Below the pieces are notes generated by a model. That model searched no databases. It had not been told where the DNA came from and was given only the letters and a program-made list of their open reading frames with translations. Shown here piece after piece: positions 20,660 through 28,339 of a stretch of DNA of 64,000 nt (position 1 is the stretch's first letter; every line of letters starts with the position of its first letter). This DNA comes from Pseudomonas pharyngis. Its GTDB lineage: Bacteria > Pseudomonadota > Gammaproteobacteria > Pseudomonadales > Pseudomonadaceae. The position numbers were made by a program, and so were the translations under genes. The DNA lies in assembly GCF_021602345.1 (NCBI RefSeq), contig NZ_BQID01000001.1, positions 1 through 64,000 of the forward strand, in the 5' to 3' direction.

Positions 20660-21330
20660 GGGCGAGCCAGCGCCAATTCGGAACGCATCTTGTCGATGAC
20701 TTCCTGATAGTTCGGCGCATTGAAGATCGCCGAGCCGGCCACGAAGGTGTCGGCGCCAGCGGCAGCGATTTCGCGGATGTTGTTGACGTTGACGCCGCCG
20801 TCGATTTCCAGGCGGATGTCACGGCCCGAGGCATCGATGATCGCCCGCGCTTCGCGCAGCTTGTCGAGGGTGCCGGGGATGAATTTCTGCCCGCCGAAGC
20901 CCGGGTTGACGCTCATCAGCAAGACCATGTCGACCTTGTCGATCACGTACTTGAGCACGTCCAGCGGGGTCGCCGGGTTGAACACCAGGCCGGATTTGCA
21001 GCCGCCTTCACGGATCAGTTGCAGCGAACGATCGACGTGCAGCGTGGCTTCCGGGTGGAAGGTGATGTAGGTGGCGCCGGCTTCGATGAAGTCGCCGACG
21101 ATGCGATCCACCGGGCTGACCATCAGGTGGGCGTCGATCGGCGCGGTCACGCCGTACTTGCGCAGCGCGGCGCAGACCATCGGGCCGATGGTCAGGTTCG
21201 GTACGTAGTGGTTGTCCATGACATCGAAGTGGACGAAGTCGGCACCGGCGGCCAGAACGTTGTCCACTTCCTCGCCCAGGCGGGCGAAATCGGCGGAAAG
21301 AATCGACGGAGCAATAACGAAGGGCTGCAT
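20656..21330 (-). CDS. rpe: Ribulose-phosphate 3-epimerase
   Basis: Interconverts ribulose-5-P and xylulose-5-P in the pentose phosphate pathway. The 224-residue TIM-barrel protein shows [33 protein letters not shown] and the metal/active-site DGGVN. The ATG at 21330 fits the family; the open frame continues to 21396. It is followed immediately by gph and then trpE, an arrangement that puts ribose and phosphoglycolate metabolism upstream of tryptophan synthesis. Confidence 0.96.
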   Translation of the reverse strand: MQPFVIAPSILSADFARLGEEVDNVLAAGADFVHFDVMDNHYVPNLTIGPMVCAALRKYGVTAPIDAHLMVSPVDRIVGDFIEAGATYITFHPEATLHVDRSLQLIREGGCKSGLVFNPATPLDVLKYVIDKVDMVLLMSVNPGFGGQKFIPGTLDKLREARAIIDASGRDIRLEIDGGVNVNNIREIAAAGADTFVAGSAIFNAPNYQEVIDKMRSELALARP

Positions 21331-21444
21331 GACGCACCTTTTCTGAGCTAAATCACGATGGCGCGCATTGTATACCTCAAGTTTCCGCGCGCGCACCGTG
21401 ACCGCGATGATTGGGTTGTGCCATGACCGATGACCGGCAGTTTC

Positions 21445-22593
21445 TCAGTACGCCGCCCGGTAGATCTTCTCGATGTCGGCAGCACTGAGCTTGCGCGGGT
21501 TGTTGCGCATCAGGCGCTCGATTCCCGCGGCCTCCACGGCCATGGCCGGGATCGCTTCTTCGGGCACGCCGAAACTGCGCAAGCCCAGCGGGATTTCTAC
21601 CGCCGCGCACAGTTCGGTCATCGCCGCGACCGCACTGTCGGCGGCCTCGTTGAGACTCAGATGAGCGGTCTTCACCCCCATGGCTTCGGCGATATCCTGC
21701 ATCCGCTCGACGCAGGCCATCTTGTTCCAGGTCATGACATACGGCAGCAGCAACGCATTGCTGACGCCGTGGGCAATGTTGAAACGCCCGCCCAGCGGAT
21801 ACGCCAGTGCATGCACCGCGCCGACCCCGGCATTGCCGAACGCCATGCCGGCCATCAGGCTGGCGGTGGCCATGTCCTCTCGGGCTTGCAGGTTGGAGGG
21901 ATTGGCGTAGGCCTTGGGCAAGGACCGGGCGATCAACTTGATCGCGCCGATGGCCAGTGAATCGGTGATCGGCGAGGCATTCAGTGACAAGTAGGATTCG
22001 ATGGCATGCACCAGCGCATCGACACCGCTGGCGGCCGTCACGCTGCGCGGGCAGGTCAGGGTCATCTGCGGGCTGACCAGCGCCACATCCGGCAACAGGT
22101 AGTCGCTGACGATGCCTTTCTTCAGTTGGGCGACCTTGTCCGAAAGGATGGCGACGTTGGTCACTTCAGAACCGGTGCCGGCCGTAGTCGGGATGGCGAT
22201 CAGCGGCGGGCCTTTGCGCGGCACCTGATCGACGCCGAACAGATCCTCCAGCGCGCCGTGATAACCGGCGTACGCCGCGACGCTCTTGGCGATGTCGATG
22301 GCACTGCCGCCACCGAGGCCAATCAGACCGTCATGCCCGCCCTCTCGGTAGACACGCATGCAATCCTCGACGATGGCGATTTCCGGATCGGGCAACACGC
22401 GGTCGAAGATTTCATATTCACGCTGGCCGATCTGCGCCAGCGCCAGCTCTACAGTCCCGGACTTGACCAGCGCGGCATCGGTGACGATCAGCGGGTTGTC
22501 TATATCCAGCCGCGTTAGCTCGGCCGCCAGTTGCTCGATGGCCCCGGCGCCGGTGATCAGTTTGTGAGCAATCTTGAACGAGGAAAGACTCAT
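21445..22593 (-). CDS. Iron-containing alcohol dehydrogenase (ErcA-like)
   Basis: Type III, NAD-dependent metal ADH family. The 382-residue product has the cofactor loop GGGSAIDIAKS, the metal-binding stretch DALVHAIESYLS, and HALAYPLGGRFNIAHG. From memory it looks very close to P. aeruginosa ErcA, a protein tied to ethanol-oxidation signalling, but such recall is not a database result. The ATG at 22593 (MSLSSFKIAHKL) is chosen over the upstream start at 22629. It stands alone, separated from the ABC transporter by a repeat-rich gap. Confidence 0.88.
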   Translation of the reverse strand: MSLSSFKIAHKLITGAGAIEQLAAELTRLDIDNPLIVTDAALVKSGTVELALAQIGQREYEIFDRVLPDPEIAIVEDCMRVYREGGHDGLIGLGGGSAIDIAKSVAAYAGYHGALEDLFGVDQVPRKGPPLIAIPTTAGTGSEVTNVAILSDKVAQLKKGIVSDYLLPDVALVSPQMTLTCPRSVTAASGVDALVHAIESYLSLNASPITDSLAIGAIKLIARSLPKAYANPSNLQAREDMATASLMAGMAFGNAGVGAVHALAYPLGGRFNIAHGVSNALLLPYVMTWNKMACVERMQDIAEAMGVKTAHLSLNEAADSAVAAMTELCAAVEIPLGLRSFGVPEEAIPAMAVEAAGIERLMRNNPRKLSAADIEKIYRAAY

Positions 22594-22695
22594 CGTGCGC
22601 AGCCTCTTATAGATGTGGGAGCTGAGCACAAGCGTAGCTGGGGAATTCGGGTTGTCTGGTATTCAGGGTGTGAATGACGGAGGCAAGATCAAGAG

Positions 22696-22930
22696 CGCCC
22701 TCACCCTAACCCTCCCGAAACGTCGGACCGCCCGTAGGGAGAGGGGACTGACCGTGGTGAGTTTTCGCTATACACCGACCTGAATTACCGAGTCGAACTC
22801 AGGTTTTGAAAAGCGTGTAGATCAGCTCCCTTCCTCAAGTCGAACACAGATTCTGAACTGCACGAATATCTGCTCCCTTTCCCCTCGCCCCCTTGGGGGA
22901 GAGGGTTGGGGTGAGGGGGTAACGATCTCA
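22696..22930. repeat. Mosaic repeat region between the alcohol dehydrogenase and the ABC permease
   Basis: The 346-nt gap holds two inverted copies of a CCCTCACCC(C/T)AACCCTC...GGGGAG-type element, at about 22696-22754 and 22869-22921. Between them are direct repeats of AGTCGAAC(T/A)CAG followed by ATCAGCTCCCTTCC or ATCTGCTCCCTTTCC, at 22791-22835 and 22837-22884. A third, partial copy (AAGCCGAACAC) overlaps the edge of the permease gene near 22930. This matches a common non-coding Pseudomonas repeat type. Confidence 0.8.
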
Positions 22931-22939
22931 AGCCGAACA

Positions 22940-23764
22940 CTAAACCTGAGCAGTACGCAGTTTTTCACTCCGCCCACGCAACCATTCCAGCGTCAGCAAC
23001 AGAATCACCGAGAAGGCAATCAACAACGTCGCAGCCGCCGCAATCGTCGGGCTCAGGTTCTCGCGAATCCCGCTGAACATCTGCCGTGGCAGCGTCGCCT
23101 GCTCGGGACCTGCGAGAAACAGCGTCACCACCACCTCATCGAACGAGGTCGCAAAAGCAAACAGCGCCCCGGAAATTACCCCCGGCGCAATCAGCGGCAA
23201 AGTCACCCGGCGGAACGTGGTCAATGGCGAAGCACCAAGACTGGCCGCCGCCCGCACCAGGTTATGGTTGAAACCCTGCAGCGTCGCCGACACCGTGATG
23301 ATCACGAACGGCACACCGAGCACCGCGTGCACCACAATCAGCGAGAAGAAACTGTTGCCCAGGCCCAGCGGCGCGAAGAACAGGTAACTGGCCACACCGA
23401 TGATCACCACCGGCACCACCATCGGCGAAATCACCAGCGCCATCACCAGCGGCTTGCCGGGAAAGTCGCCACGGGTCAGGCCGATGGCCGCCAACGTGCC
23501 GAACACCATCGCCAGCACGGTCGCGGCCGGGGCGACGATGATGCTGTTCTTCAGCGAGCGCATCCATTCCGCCGAAGCGAAGAAGTCCTGATACCAGTGC
23601 AGCGAAAAGCCTTGCAGCGGATACACCAGGAAACTGCCCGAGTTGAACGACAGTGGCACGATCACCAGCACCGGCAGGATCAGGAACAACAGGATCAAGC
23701 CGCAGAGGATCCGCAAGCTGTAGAACCACACCCGCTCGACGGGCGACATATAAGGACTCAGCAT
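22940..23764 (-). CDS. ABC transporter permease (PotC/PotI-like)
   Basis: Inner-membrane permease of a polyamine-type ABC importer. The 274-residue protein has six hydrophobic segments and an EAA-type loop, RAAASLGASPLTTFRRVTLPL, that contacts the ATPase. It is the last gene of the operon ATPase-binding protein-permease-permease, 12 nt after the previous gene. Position and order match agtD-like genes reported for GABA/5-aminovalerate uptake in P. aeruginosa, which is inference from gene order. Confidence 0.92.
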   Translation of the reverse strand: MLSPYMSPVERVWFYSLRILCGLILLFLILPVLVIVPLSFNSGSFLVYPLQGFSLHWYQDFFASAEWMRSLKNSIIVAPAATVLAMVFGTLAAIGLTRGDFPGKPLVMALVISPMVVPVVIIGVASYLFFAPLGLGNSFFSLIVVHAVLGVPFVIITVSATLQGFNHNLVRAAASLGASPLTTFRRVTLPLIAPGVISGALFAFATSFDEVVVTLFLAGPEQATLPRQMFSGIRENLSPTIAAAATLLIAFSVILLLTLEWLRGRSEKLRTAQV

Positions 23765-23776
23765 TTCAAATTCCCC

Positions 23777-25024
23777 TTAGCTCAGGCGCAGGCGACTGGC
23801 GCCTACCAGCCAGCTGTAGATCAGATAAAGCACCACGGTCGCCAGCAGCAACAGCCCGCCGAGTGCGGTGGCCATGCCCCAGTTGATGCTGGTGTTGGTG
23901 TAGAACGCGACGAAGTAGCTGACCATCTGATCGTTCGGGCTGCCCAGCAGCGCCGGGGTGATGTAGTAGCCGATGGCGAGGATGAACACCAACAGGCAAC
24001 CGGCGCCGACACCTGCGTAAGTCTGCGGGAAGTACACCCGCCAGAAACTGGCGAACGGATGGCAGCCGAGGGAAATCGCGGCACGCATGTAAGTCGGCGA
24101 GATGCCTTTCATCACGCTGTAGATCGGCAGGATCATGAACGGCAGCAGGATGTGCACCATCGAGATGTAAACCCCGGTGCGGTTAAACACCAGCTCCAGC
24201 GGTTTATCGATGATCCCCATCGCCATCAGCGCGCTGTTGATCAATCCGCCGGATTGCAGCAACACGATCCACGCGGCGACTCGCACCAGGATCGAGGTCC
24301 AGAACGGCAGCAACACCAGAATCATCAGCAGGTTGCTTTGACGCGACGGCAGGTTGGCCAGCAGGTACGCCAGCGGATAAGCGAGCACCAGGCAGATCAC
24401 GGTGATGATCAGGCCCATCCAGAAAGTCCGGGCGAAGATGTCGAGGTAGATCGCCTGATCCGGGGTCGCCGGAGCAATTTCGCCGAGGTCGTCGATGCGA
24501 TGATCCACCGCCGCCAGCAGATAGAACGGGGTGATGCTGCTGGTGTTACGCTTCACCGCTTGCCAGTAGGCCGGATCGCCCCAACGCTCGTCGAGGCCTT
24601 CCAGTGCTTCTTTATAAGAGGCCGGTTCGCTGGCGAAGGGCAGCGAGCGGGCGGTTTTGGTCAGCAGGCTGCGATAGCCGGCCAACTCCATGTTCAGGCG
24701 CTTGGACAGATCGCCCAGGGTCTGGTTTTTGCGCGCTTCGGCGAGGTCTTCGCTGGCAGCTTTATAGACCGGTTCGGCGGGCAGGCCTCGGCCGTCCCAC
24801 GCAGCAATCGCGGTTACGGTGCGCGGCATGCCGCCAACCACTTCCGGGTTGCCGACACTTTTATAGAGCAGCGCCACGATCGGCACCAGGAACACCAGCA
24901 ACAGAAACAGCACCAGCGGCGCGATCAGCGCCTGGGCCTTCCAGCGGTTGACCCGCTCGGCGTGCTTGAGCCGCTGCTTCAAGGTGGGGCTGTTGCCCTC
25001 GTTCAGGGGAACGGCGATGGCCAT
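23777..25024 (-). CDS. ABC transporter permease with long periplasmic insertion (PotB-like)
   Basis: Second permease of the same importer. The 415-residue protein is about 110 residues longer than standard PotB. The extra part, about residues 55-175, lies after the first hydrophobic segment (APLVLFLLLVFLVPIVALLY) and is polar, so it should be periplasmic. The remaining five segments and the EAA loop (RAAISLGCHPFASFWRVYFPQ) are normal. The ATG at 25024 (MAIAVPLNEG) is chosen; the upstream frame to 25069 is not family-like. Confidence 0.92.
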   Translation of the reverse strand: MAIAVPLNEGNSPTLKQRLKHAERVNRWKAQALIAPLVLFLLLVFLVPIVALLYKSVGNPEVVGGMPRTVTAIAAWDGRGLPAEPVYKAASEDLAEARKNQTLGDLSKRLNMELAGYRSLLTKTARSLPFASEPASYKEALEGLDERWGDPAYWQAVKRNTSSITPFYLLAAVDHRIDDLGEIAPATPDQAIYLDIFARTFWMGLIITVICLVLAYPLAYLLANLPSRQSNLLMILVLLPFWTSILVRVAAWIVLLQSGGLINSALMAMGIIDKPLELVFNRTGVYISMVHILLPFMILPIYSVMKGISPTYMRAAISLGCHPFASFWRVYFPQTYAGVGAGCLLVFILAIGYYITPALLGSPNDQMVSYFVAFYTNTSINWGMATALGGLLLLATVVLYLIYSWLVGASRLRLS

Positions 25025-25083
25025 GACGTACTCCGCAAATCTTTGATCGTTACAGAGGCGGCAAGCCACCTCGAACTTTTAAT

Positions 25084-25170
25084 GTGGGAGCGGGCTTGCT
25101 CGCGAAGGCGGCGTGTCAGTCGACATCAAGGTGAATGTGCTGACGCTTTCGCGAGCAAGCCCGCTCCCAC
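25084..25170. repeat. Pair of inverted REP elements (BIME-like)
   Basis: GTGGGAGCGGGCTTGCTCGCGAA at 25084-25106 and its inverted copy at 25148-25170, 41 nt apart. The pair sits inside the transporter operon between the binding-protein gene and the first permease. It could stabilise or stop the upstream message and so raise binding-protein dosage. Confidence 0.93.
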
Positions 25171-25189
25171 AGGAGGGCAAGCCCTCTGG

Positions 25190-26233
25190 TTACTTCGCAG
25201 CCCAGGAATTGAAGCGCTGCTCCAGTTGCTCGCCGTTGTCAGCCCAGAAGCTGACGTCGATCTGCACCTGGTTGGCGATGTTTTCCGGGGTGGTCGGCAT
25301 GTCTTTCAGGATTGCCTTGTCCAGCAATGGCACTGCCTGAGAGTTGGCCGGGCCGTAGGCGATGTTTTCCGAGTAGGTCTTCTGCTGTTGCGGCTGCACC
25401 GAAAACGCGATGAATTTCTTCGCCGCTTCGGCACGCTTGGCGTCCAGACCTTTCGGGATGGCCCACGCATCGAAGTCGTAGATACCGCCGTTCCACACCA
25501 CTTTCAGATTGGATTCTTTCTGCACCGCAGCGATACGACCGTTGTAGGCCGAGCTCATGACCACGTCACCGGAAGCGAGGTATTGCGGCGGCTGGGCGCC
25601 GGCTTCCCACCACTGGATGTTCGGTTTCAGCTCATCCAGTTTCTTGAATGCGCGATCCTGACCGCCCTTGCTGGCCAGTTCCTTGTACACGTCTTTCGGC
25701 GCAACGCCGTCGGCCATCAGTGCGAATTCGAGGGTGTACTTGGCGCCTTTGCGCAGGCCGCGCTTGCCCGGGAATTTTTTCGTGTCCCAGAAATCCGCCC
25801 AGCTGGTCGGTGCGGTTTTCAGCTTGTCGGCGTTGTAGGCCAGCACGGTCGACCACACGAAGAAACCCACGCCACACGGCTGGATCGCGCCTTTGACGTA
25901 GTCTTCGGACCTGCCGAACAGCGCAGGATCGAGTTGCTCGAACATGTCTTCGTCGCAGCCACGGGACAGTTCCGGCGATTCAACCTCGACCAGATCCCAG
26001 GACACGCTCTTGGTGTCGACCATGGCTTTGACCTTGGCCATCTCACCGTTGTACTCACCAGCGACGATCTTGCCGTTGCCCGCCGCTTCCCACGGTGCGT
26101 AGAAGGCTTTGACTTGCGCCGCCTTGTTCGCCCCGCCAAACGACACCACGGTCAGATCCGGCCCAGCGGCCATTGCGCTTGCCGCACCCATCAGGCCCAG
26201 GGTCAGGGCTGTGAACTTCAGGGATCTCAACAT
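25190..26233 (-). CDS. Periplasmic substrate-binding protein, PotD/PotF family
   Basis: Solute receptor of the importer. The 347-residue protein has a signal peptide (LTLGLMGAASAMAA, cleaved near AMAA-GPD), then the PotD-type fold with LTVVSFGGA, SWDLVEVE and WAIPKGLDAKRAEAAKKF. PotD/PotF proteins bind putrescine or spermidine; the agt homologues serve GABA/5-aminovalerate. The ligand-pocket residues cannot be assigned by eye. It lies 48 nt after the ATPase gene. Confidence 0.92.
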   Translation of the reverse strand: MLRSLKFTALTLGLMGAASAMAAGPDLTVVSFGGANKAAQVKAFYAPWEAAGNGKIVAGEYNGEMAKVKAMVDTKSVSWDLVEVESPELSRGCDEDMFEQLDPALFGRSEDYVKGAIQPCGVGFFVWSTVLAYNADKLKTAPTSWADFWDTKKFPGKRGLRKGAKYTLEFALMADGVAPKDVYKELASKGGQDRAFKKLDELKPNIQWWEAGAQPPQYLASGDVVMSSAYNGRIAAVQKESNLKVVWNGGIYDFDAWAIPKGLDAKRAEAAKKFIAFSVQPQQQKTYSENIAYGPANSQAVPLLDKAILKDMPTTPENIANQVQIDVSFWADNGEQLEQRFNSWAAK

Positions 26234-26281
26234 TTATTGTTCTCTCCACGTGCAGGGTTGGTGTTGGTATTGCGGGGCGTT

Positions 26282-27406
26282 TCAGTGCGCCTCTAGAAGT
26301 GGATCGAGCGCGCGAACGTGCTCGACCTGCCAGCCAAGCGGAACCACGTCGCCGACCGCGAGCGCTGGATCGAGCTCGGCAATCGGTTGTTTCACGAAGA
26401 AGTCGGTCTTGCCGCAGACTTCCAGGCGCACCCGGACGTGGTCGCCCAGATAGATGAATTCGGCCACCCGCCCGGAGAAGCGGTTGACGCATTGGTCGCT
26501 CGAACCGTTGAGGCTGACGCGCTCGGGGCGGATCGACAGGGTGACCGGTTCGCCGGTCCGGCCGATGTTGACCGCCAGCGCCTCGACCTTTTCCCCGCGC
26601 CCCAGCTCGACCACGCAGCGCTCGCCGTTCTGGCTGAGCAGGCGACCGTTGAGGCGGTTGTTCTCGCCGATGAAGTTGGCGACGAAGGTGTTTTTCGGTT
26701 CTTCGTAGAGGGTGCGCGGCGGGGCGATCTGCTGGATCTCGCCCTGGTGGAACACGGCCACGCGGTCGGACATGGTCAGGGCTTCGCCCTGGTCGTGGGT
26801 CACGTAGACCACAGTCACGCCGAGACGCTGGTGCAGGTGTTTGATTTCCATCTGCATGTGTTCACGCAGTTGCTTGTCGAGGGCGCCGAGGGGTTCGTCC
26901 ATCAACACCAGTTGCGGCTCGAACACCAGCGCGCGGGCCAAAGCCACACGTTGTTGCTGACCGCCGGACAATTGCGCCGGATAACGCGATGCGAACGCAT
27001 CAAGCTGGACCATGCTCAGGACTTTCTTGACCTTGTCGCTGACGTCGCTTTTGTTCAGGCCACGCACGGTCAGCGGAAACGCCAGGTTTTCAGCGACGGT
27101 CATGTGCGGGAACAGCGCGTAGTTCTGGAACACCATGCCGATGTCGCGTTTGTGCGGCGGCACGTTGTTGATCGCCCGCCCGGCGAGGAGGATTTCACCG
27201 GCGGTCGGCGTTTCGAAACCGGCGAGCATCATCAGGCTGGTGGTCTTGCCCGAGCCGGACGGCCCGAGCAAGGTGAGGAATTCGCCCTTGCGAATGTCCA
27301 GGTTGAGGTCTTTGACGATCAGGTTCTCGCCGTCGTAGCTCTTCTGCACTCCACGAAAGCTGACCAGCACATCGCTGGCCCCTGCGTTTGATTCGACCTG
27401 GCTCAT
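26282..27406 (-). CDS. ABC transporter ATP-binding protein (PotA-like)
   Basis: Energises the importer. The 374-residue protein has Walker A GPSGSGKT, Q-loop FQNYALFPHMT, signature LSGGQQQR, Walker B LVLMDEPLGALD, the H-loop VYVTHDQGEA, and a C-terminal TOBE domain. The ATG at 27406 has an AAAGGTG site 7-8 nt upstream; a GTG two codons earlier is possible. It is the first gene of the operon; a palindrome at 27518-27533 in its 218-nt upstream region is a candidate operator. Confidence 0.93.
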   Translation of the reverse strand: MSQVESNAGASDVLVSFRGVQKSYDGENLIVKDLNLDIRKGEFLTLLGPSGSGKTTSLMMLAGFETPTAGEILLAGRAINNVPPHKRDIGMVFQNYALFPHMTVAENLAFPLTVRGLNKSDVSDKVKKVLSMVQLDAFASRYPAQLSGGQQQRVALARALVFEPQLVLMDEPLGALDKQLREHMQMEIKHLHQRLGVTVVYVTHDQGEALTMSDRVAVFHQGEIQQIAPPRTLYEEPKNTFVANFIGENNRLNGRLLSQNGERCVVELGRGEKVEALAVNIGRTGEPVTLSIRPERVSLNGSSDQCVNRFSGRVAEFIYLGDHVRVRLEVCGKTDFFVKQPIAELDPALAVGDVVPLGWQVEHVRALDPLLEAH

Positions 27407-27517
27407 ACCCACACCTTTGTTATTGATGACTGCTGTGGGATTAAGCCTAGTGGCTGCTTGCAGTCACGCAAATCGGGGCGCAGGAGAGAATCGCCTCAGC
27501 CGGATGGAAGGCCGGGG

Positions 27518-27533
27518 GTAGGGATTGCCCTAC
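27518..27533. promoter_or_regulatory. Candidate operator: GTAGGG-ATTG-CCCTAC palindrome
   Basis: A perfect 6-bp inverted repeat with a 4-nt spacer, about 112 nt before the ATPase start and 92 nt after the response-regulator stop. LuxR/NarL-family regulators often bind such dyads. A weak terminator is an alternative, but there is no T-run. Confidence 0.45.
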
Positions 27534-27624
27534 AAGGATGGCGCGTTTTGGCAAACCCGCCGCATGGGTCGGGGCTCAAGCCGTCAGAACCGGCAAAAGT
27601 GCCTGTCGCTATTGGATATGCCGC

Positions 27625-28254
27625 TCAGAGCAGCTTGTGTTCCATCGCGTACTTCACCAGCTCGGCGAGCGAAGTGATGTTGAGTTTCTGCATCAGCCGC
27701 GCCTTGTGGGTGCTGATGGTCTTGCTGCTCAGGGCCAGTTGCTGGGCGATGTCGTTGACGTTAGCGCCTTGCGCCAGGCGTTCGAACACCGAGAATTCGC
27801 GCTCCGACAGCAACGAGTGCAGTGGTCGCGCATCGGTCAGGCCGACTTCGAAGACCATGCGGTCGGCCAGCTCCGGATCGATGTAACGCCCGCCCGCCGC
27901 GACCTTGCGAATGGCCGTCAGCAGCAGCGCCGGATCGCTGTCCTTGGTGGCATAACCGGCGGCGCCGACCTTCAGCGCCCGAGCGGCCATCTGTGCTTCG
28001 TCGTGCATCGACAGCACCAGAATCGCCGGCGGATGGTTCAGCGCGCGGATTCGTGGAATCGCTTCGAGCCCGTTGACGCCGGGCATCGAGATGTCCAGCA
28101 ACACCACTTCGCAGGGCACATTGCGCAGGGCTTCCAGCAATTGCTCGCCGTTGCTCGCCTCCCCCACTACTTGCAGATCCTTAGCCAGGCCGATCAATTG
28201 CTTGATGCCTTCGCGAACGATGGTGTGGTCTTCGGCTACCAGTACACGGATCAC
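27625..28254 (-). CDS. LuxR/NarL-family response regulator (AgtR-like)
   Basis: DNA-binding partner of the adjacent sensor kinase. The 209-residue protein has a receiver domain with the acidic pair near residue 9 (AEDH), phospho-acceptor Asp54 in VVLLDISMPG, and Lys in ATKDSD, then a LuxR-type HTH (LSEREFSVFERLAQGANVNDIAQQ-like, SSKTISTHKARLMQKL). The start is a GTG at 28254 with GGAGAAG 5 nt upstream. It is downstream of the sensor and upstream of the ABC operon, all on one strand. In P. aeruginosa the matching pair AgtSR controls agtABCD. Confidence 0.9.
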   Translation of the reverse strand: MIRVLVAEDHTIVREGIKQLIGLAKDLQVVGEASNGEQLLEALRNVPCEVVLLDISMPGVNGLEAIPRIRALNHPPAILVLSMHDEAQMAARALKVGAAGYATKDSDPALLLTAIRKVAAGGRYIDPELADRMVFEVGLTDARPLHSLLSEREFSVFERLAQGANVNDIAQQLALSSKTISTHKARLMQKLNITSLAELVKYAMEHKLL

Positions 28255-28289
28255 TTTTCTTCTCCAGATTCAGGCAAACACAAATCCCT

Positions 28290-28312
28290 GTGGGAGCGGG
28301 CTTGCCCGCGAA
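28290..28312. repeat. Single REP element
   Basis: GTGGGAGCGGGCTTGCCCGCGAA, identical to the 13376-13398 copy, lies between the sensor-kinase stop and the response-regulator start. No inverted partner is visible nearby. Confidence 0.88.
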
Positions 28313-28339
28313 GGCGTCAGTCCAGACACCGCAAAATCA

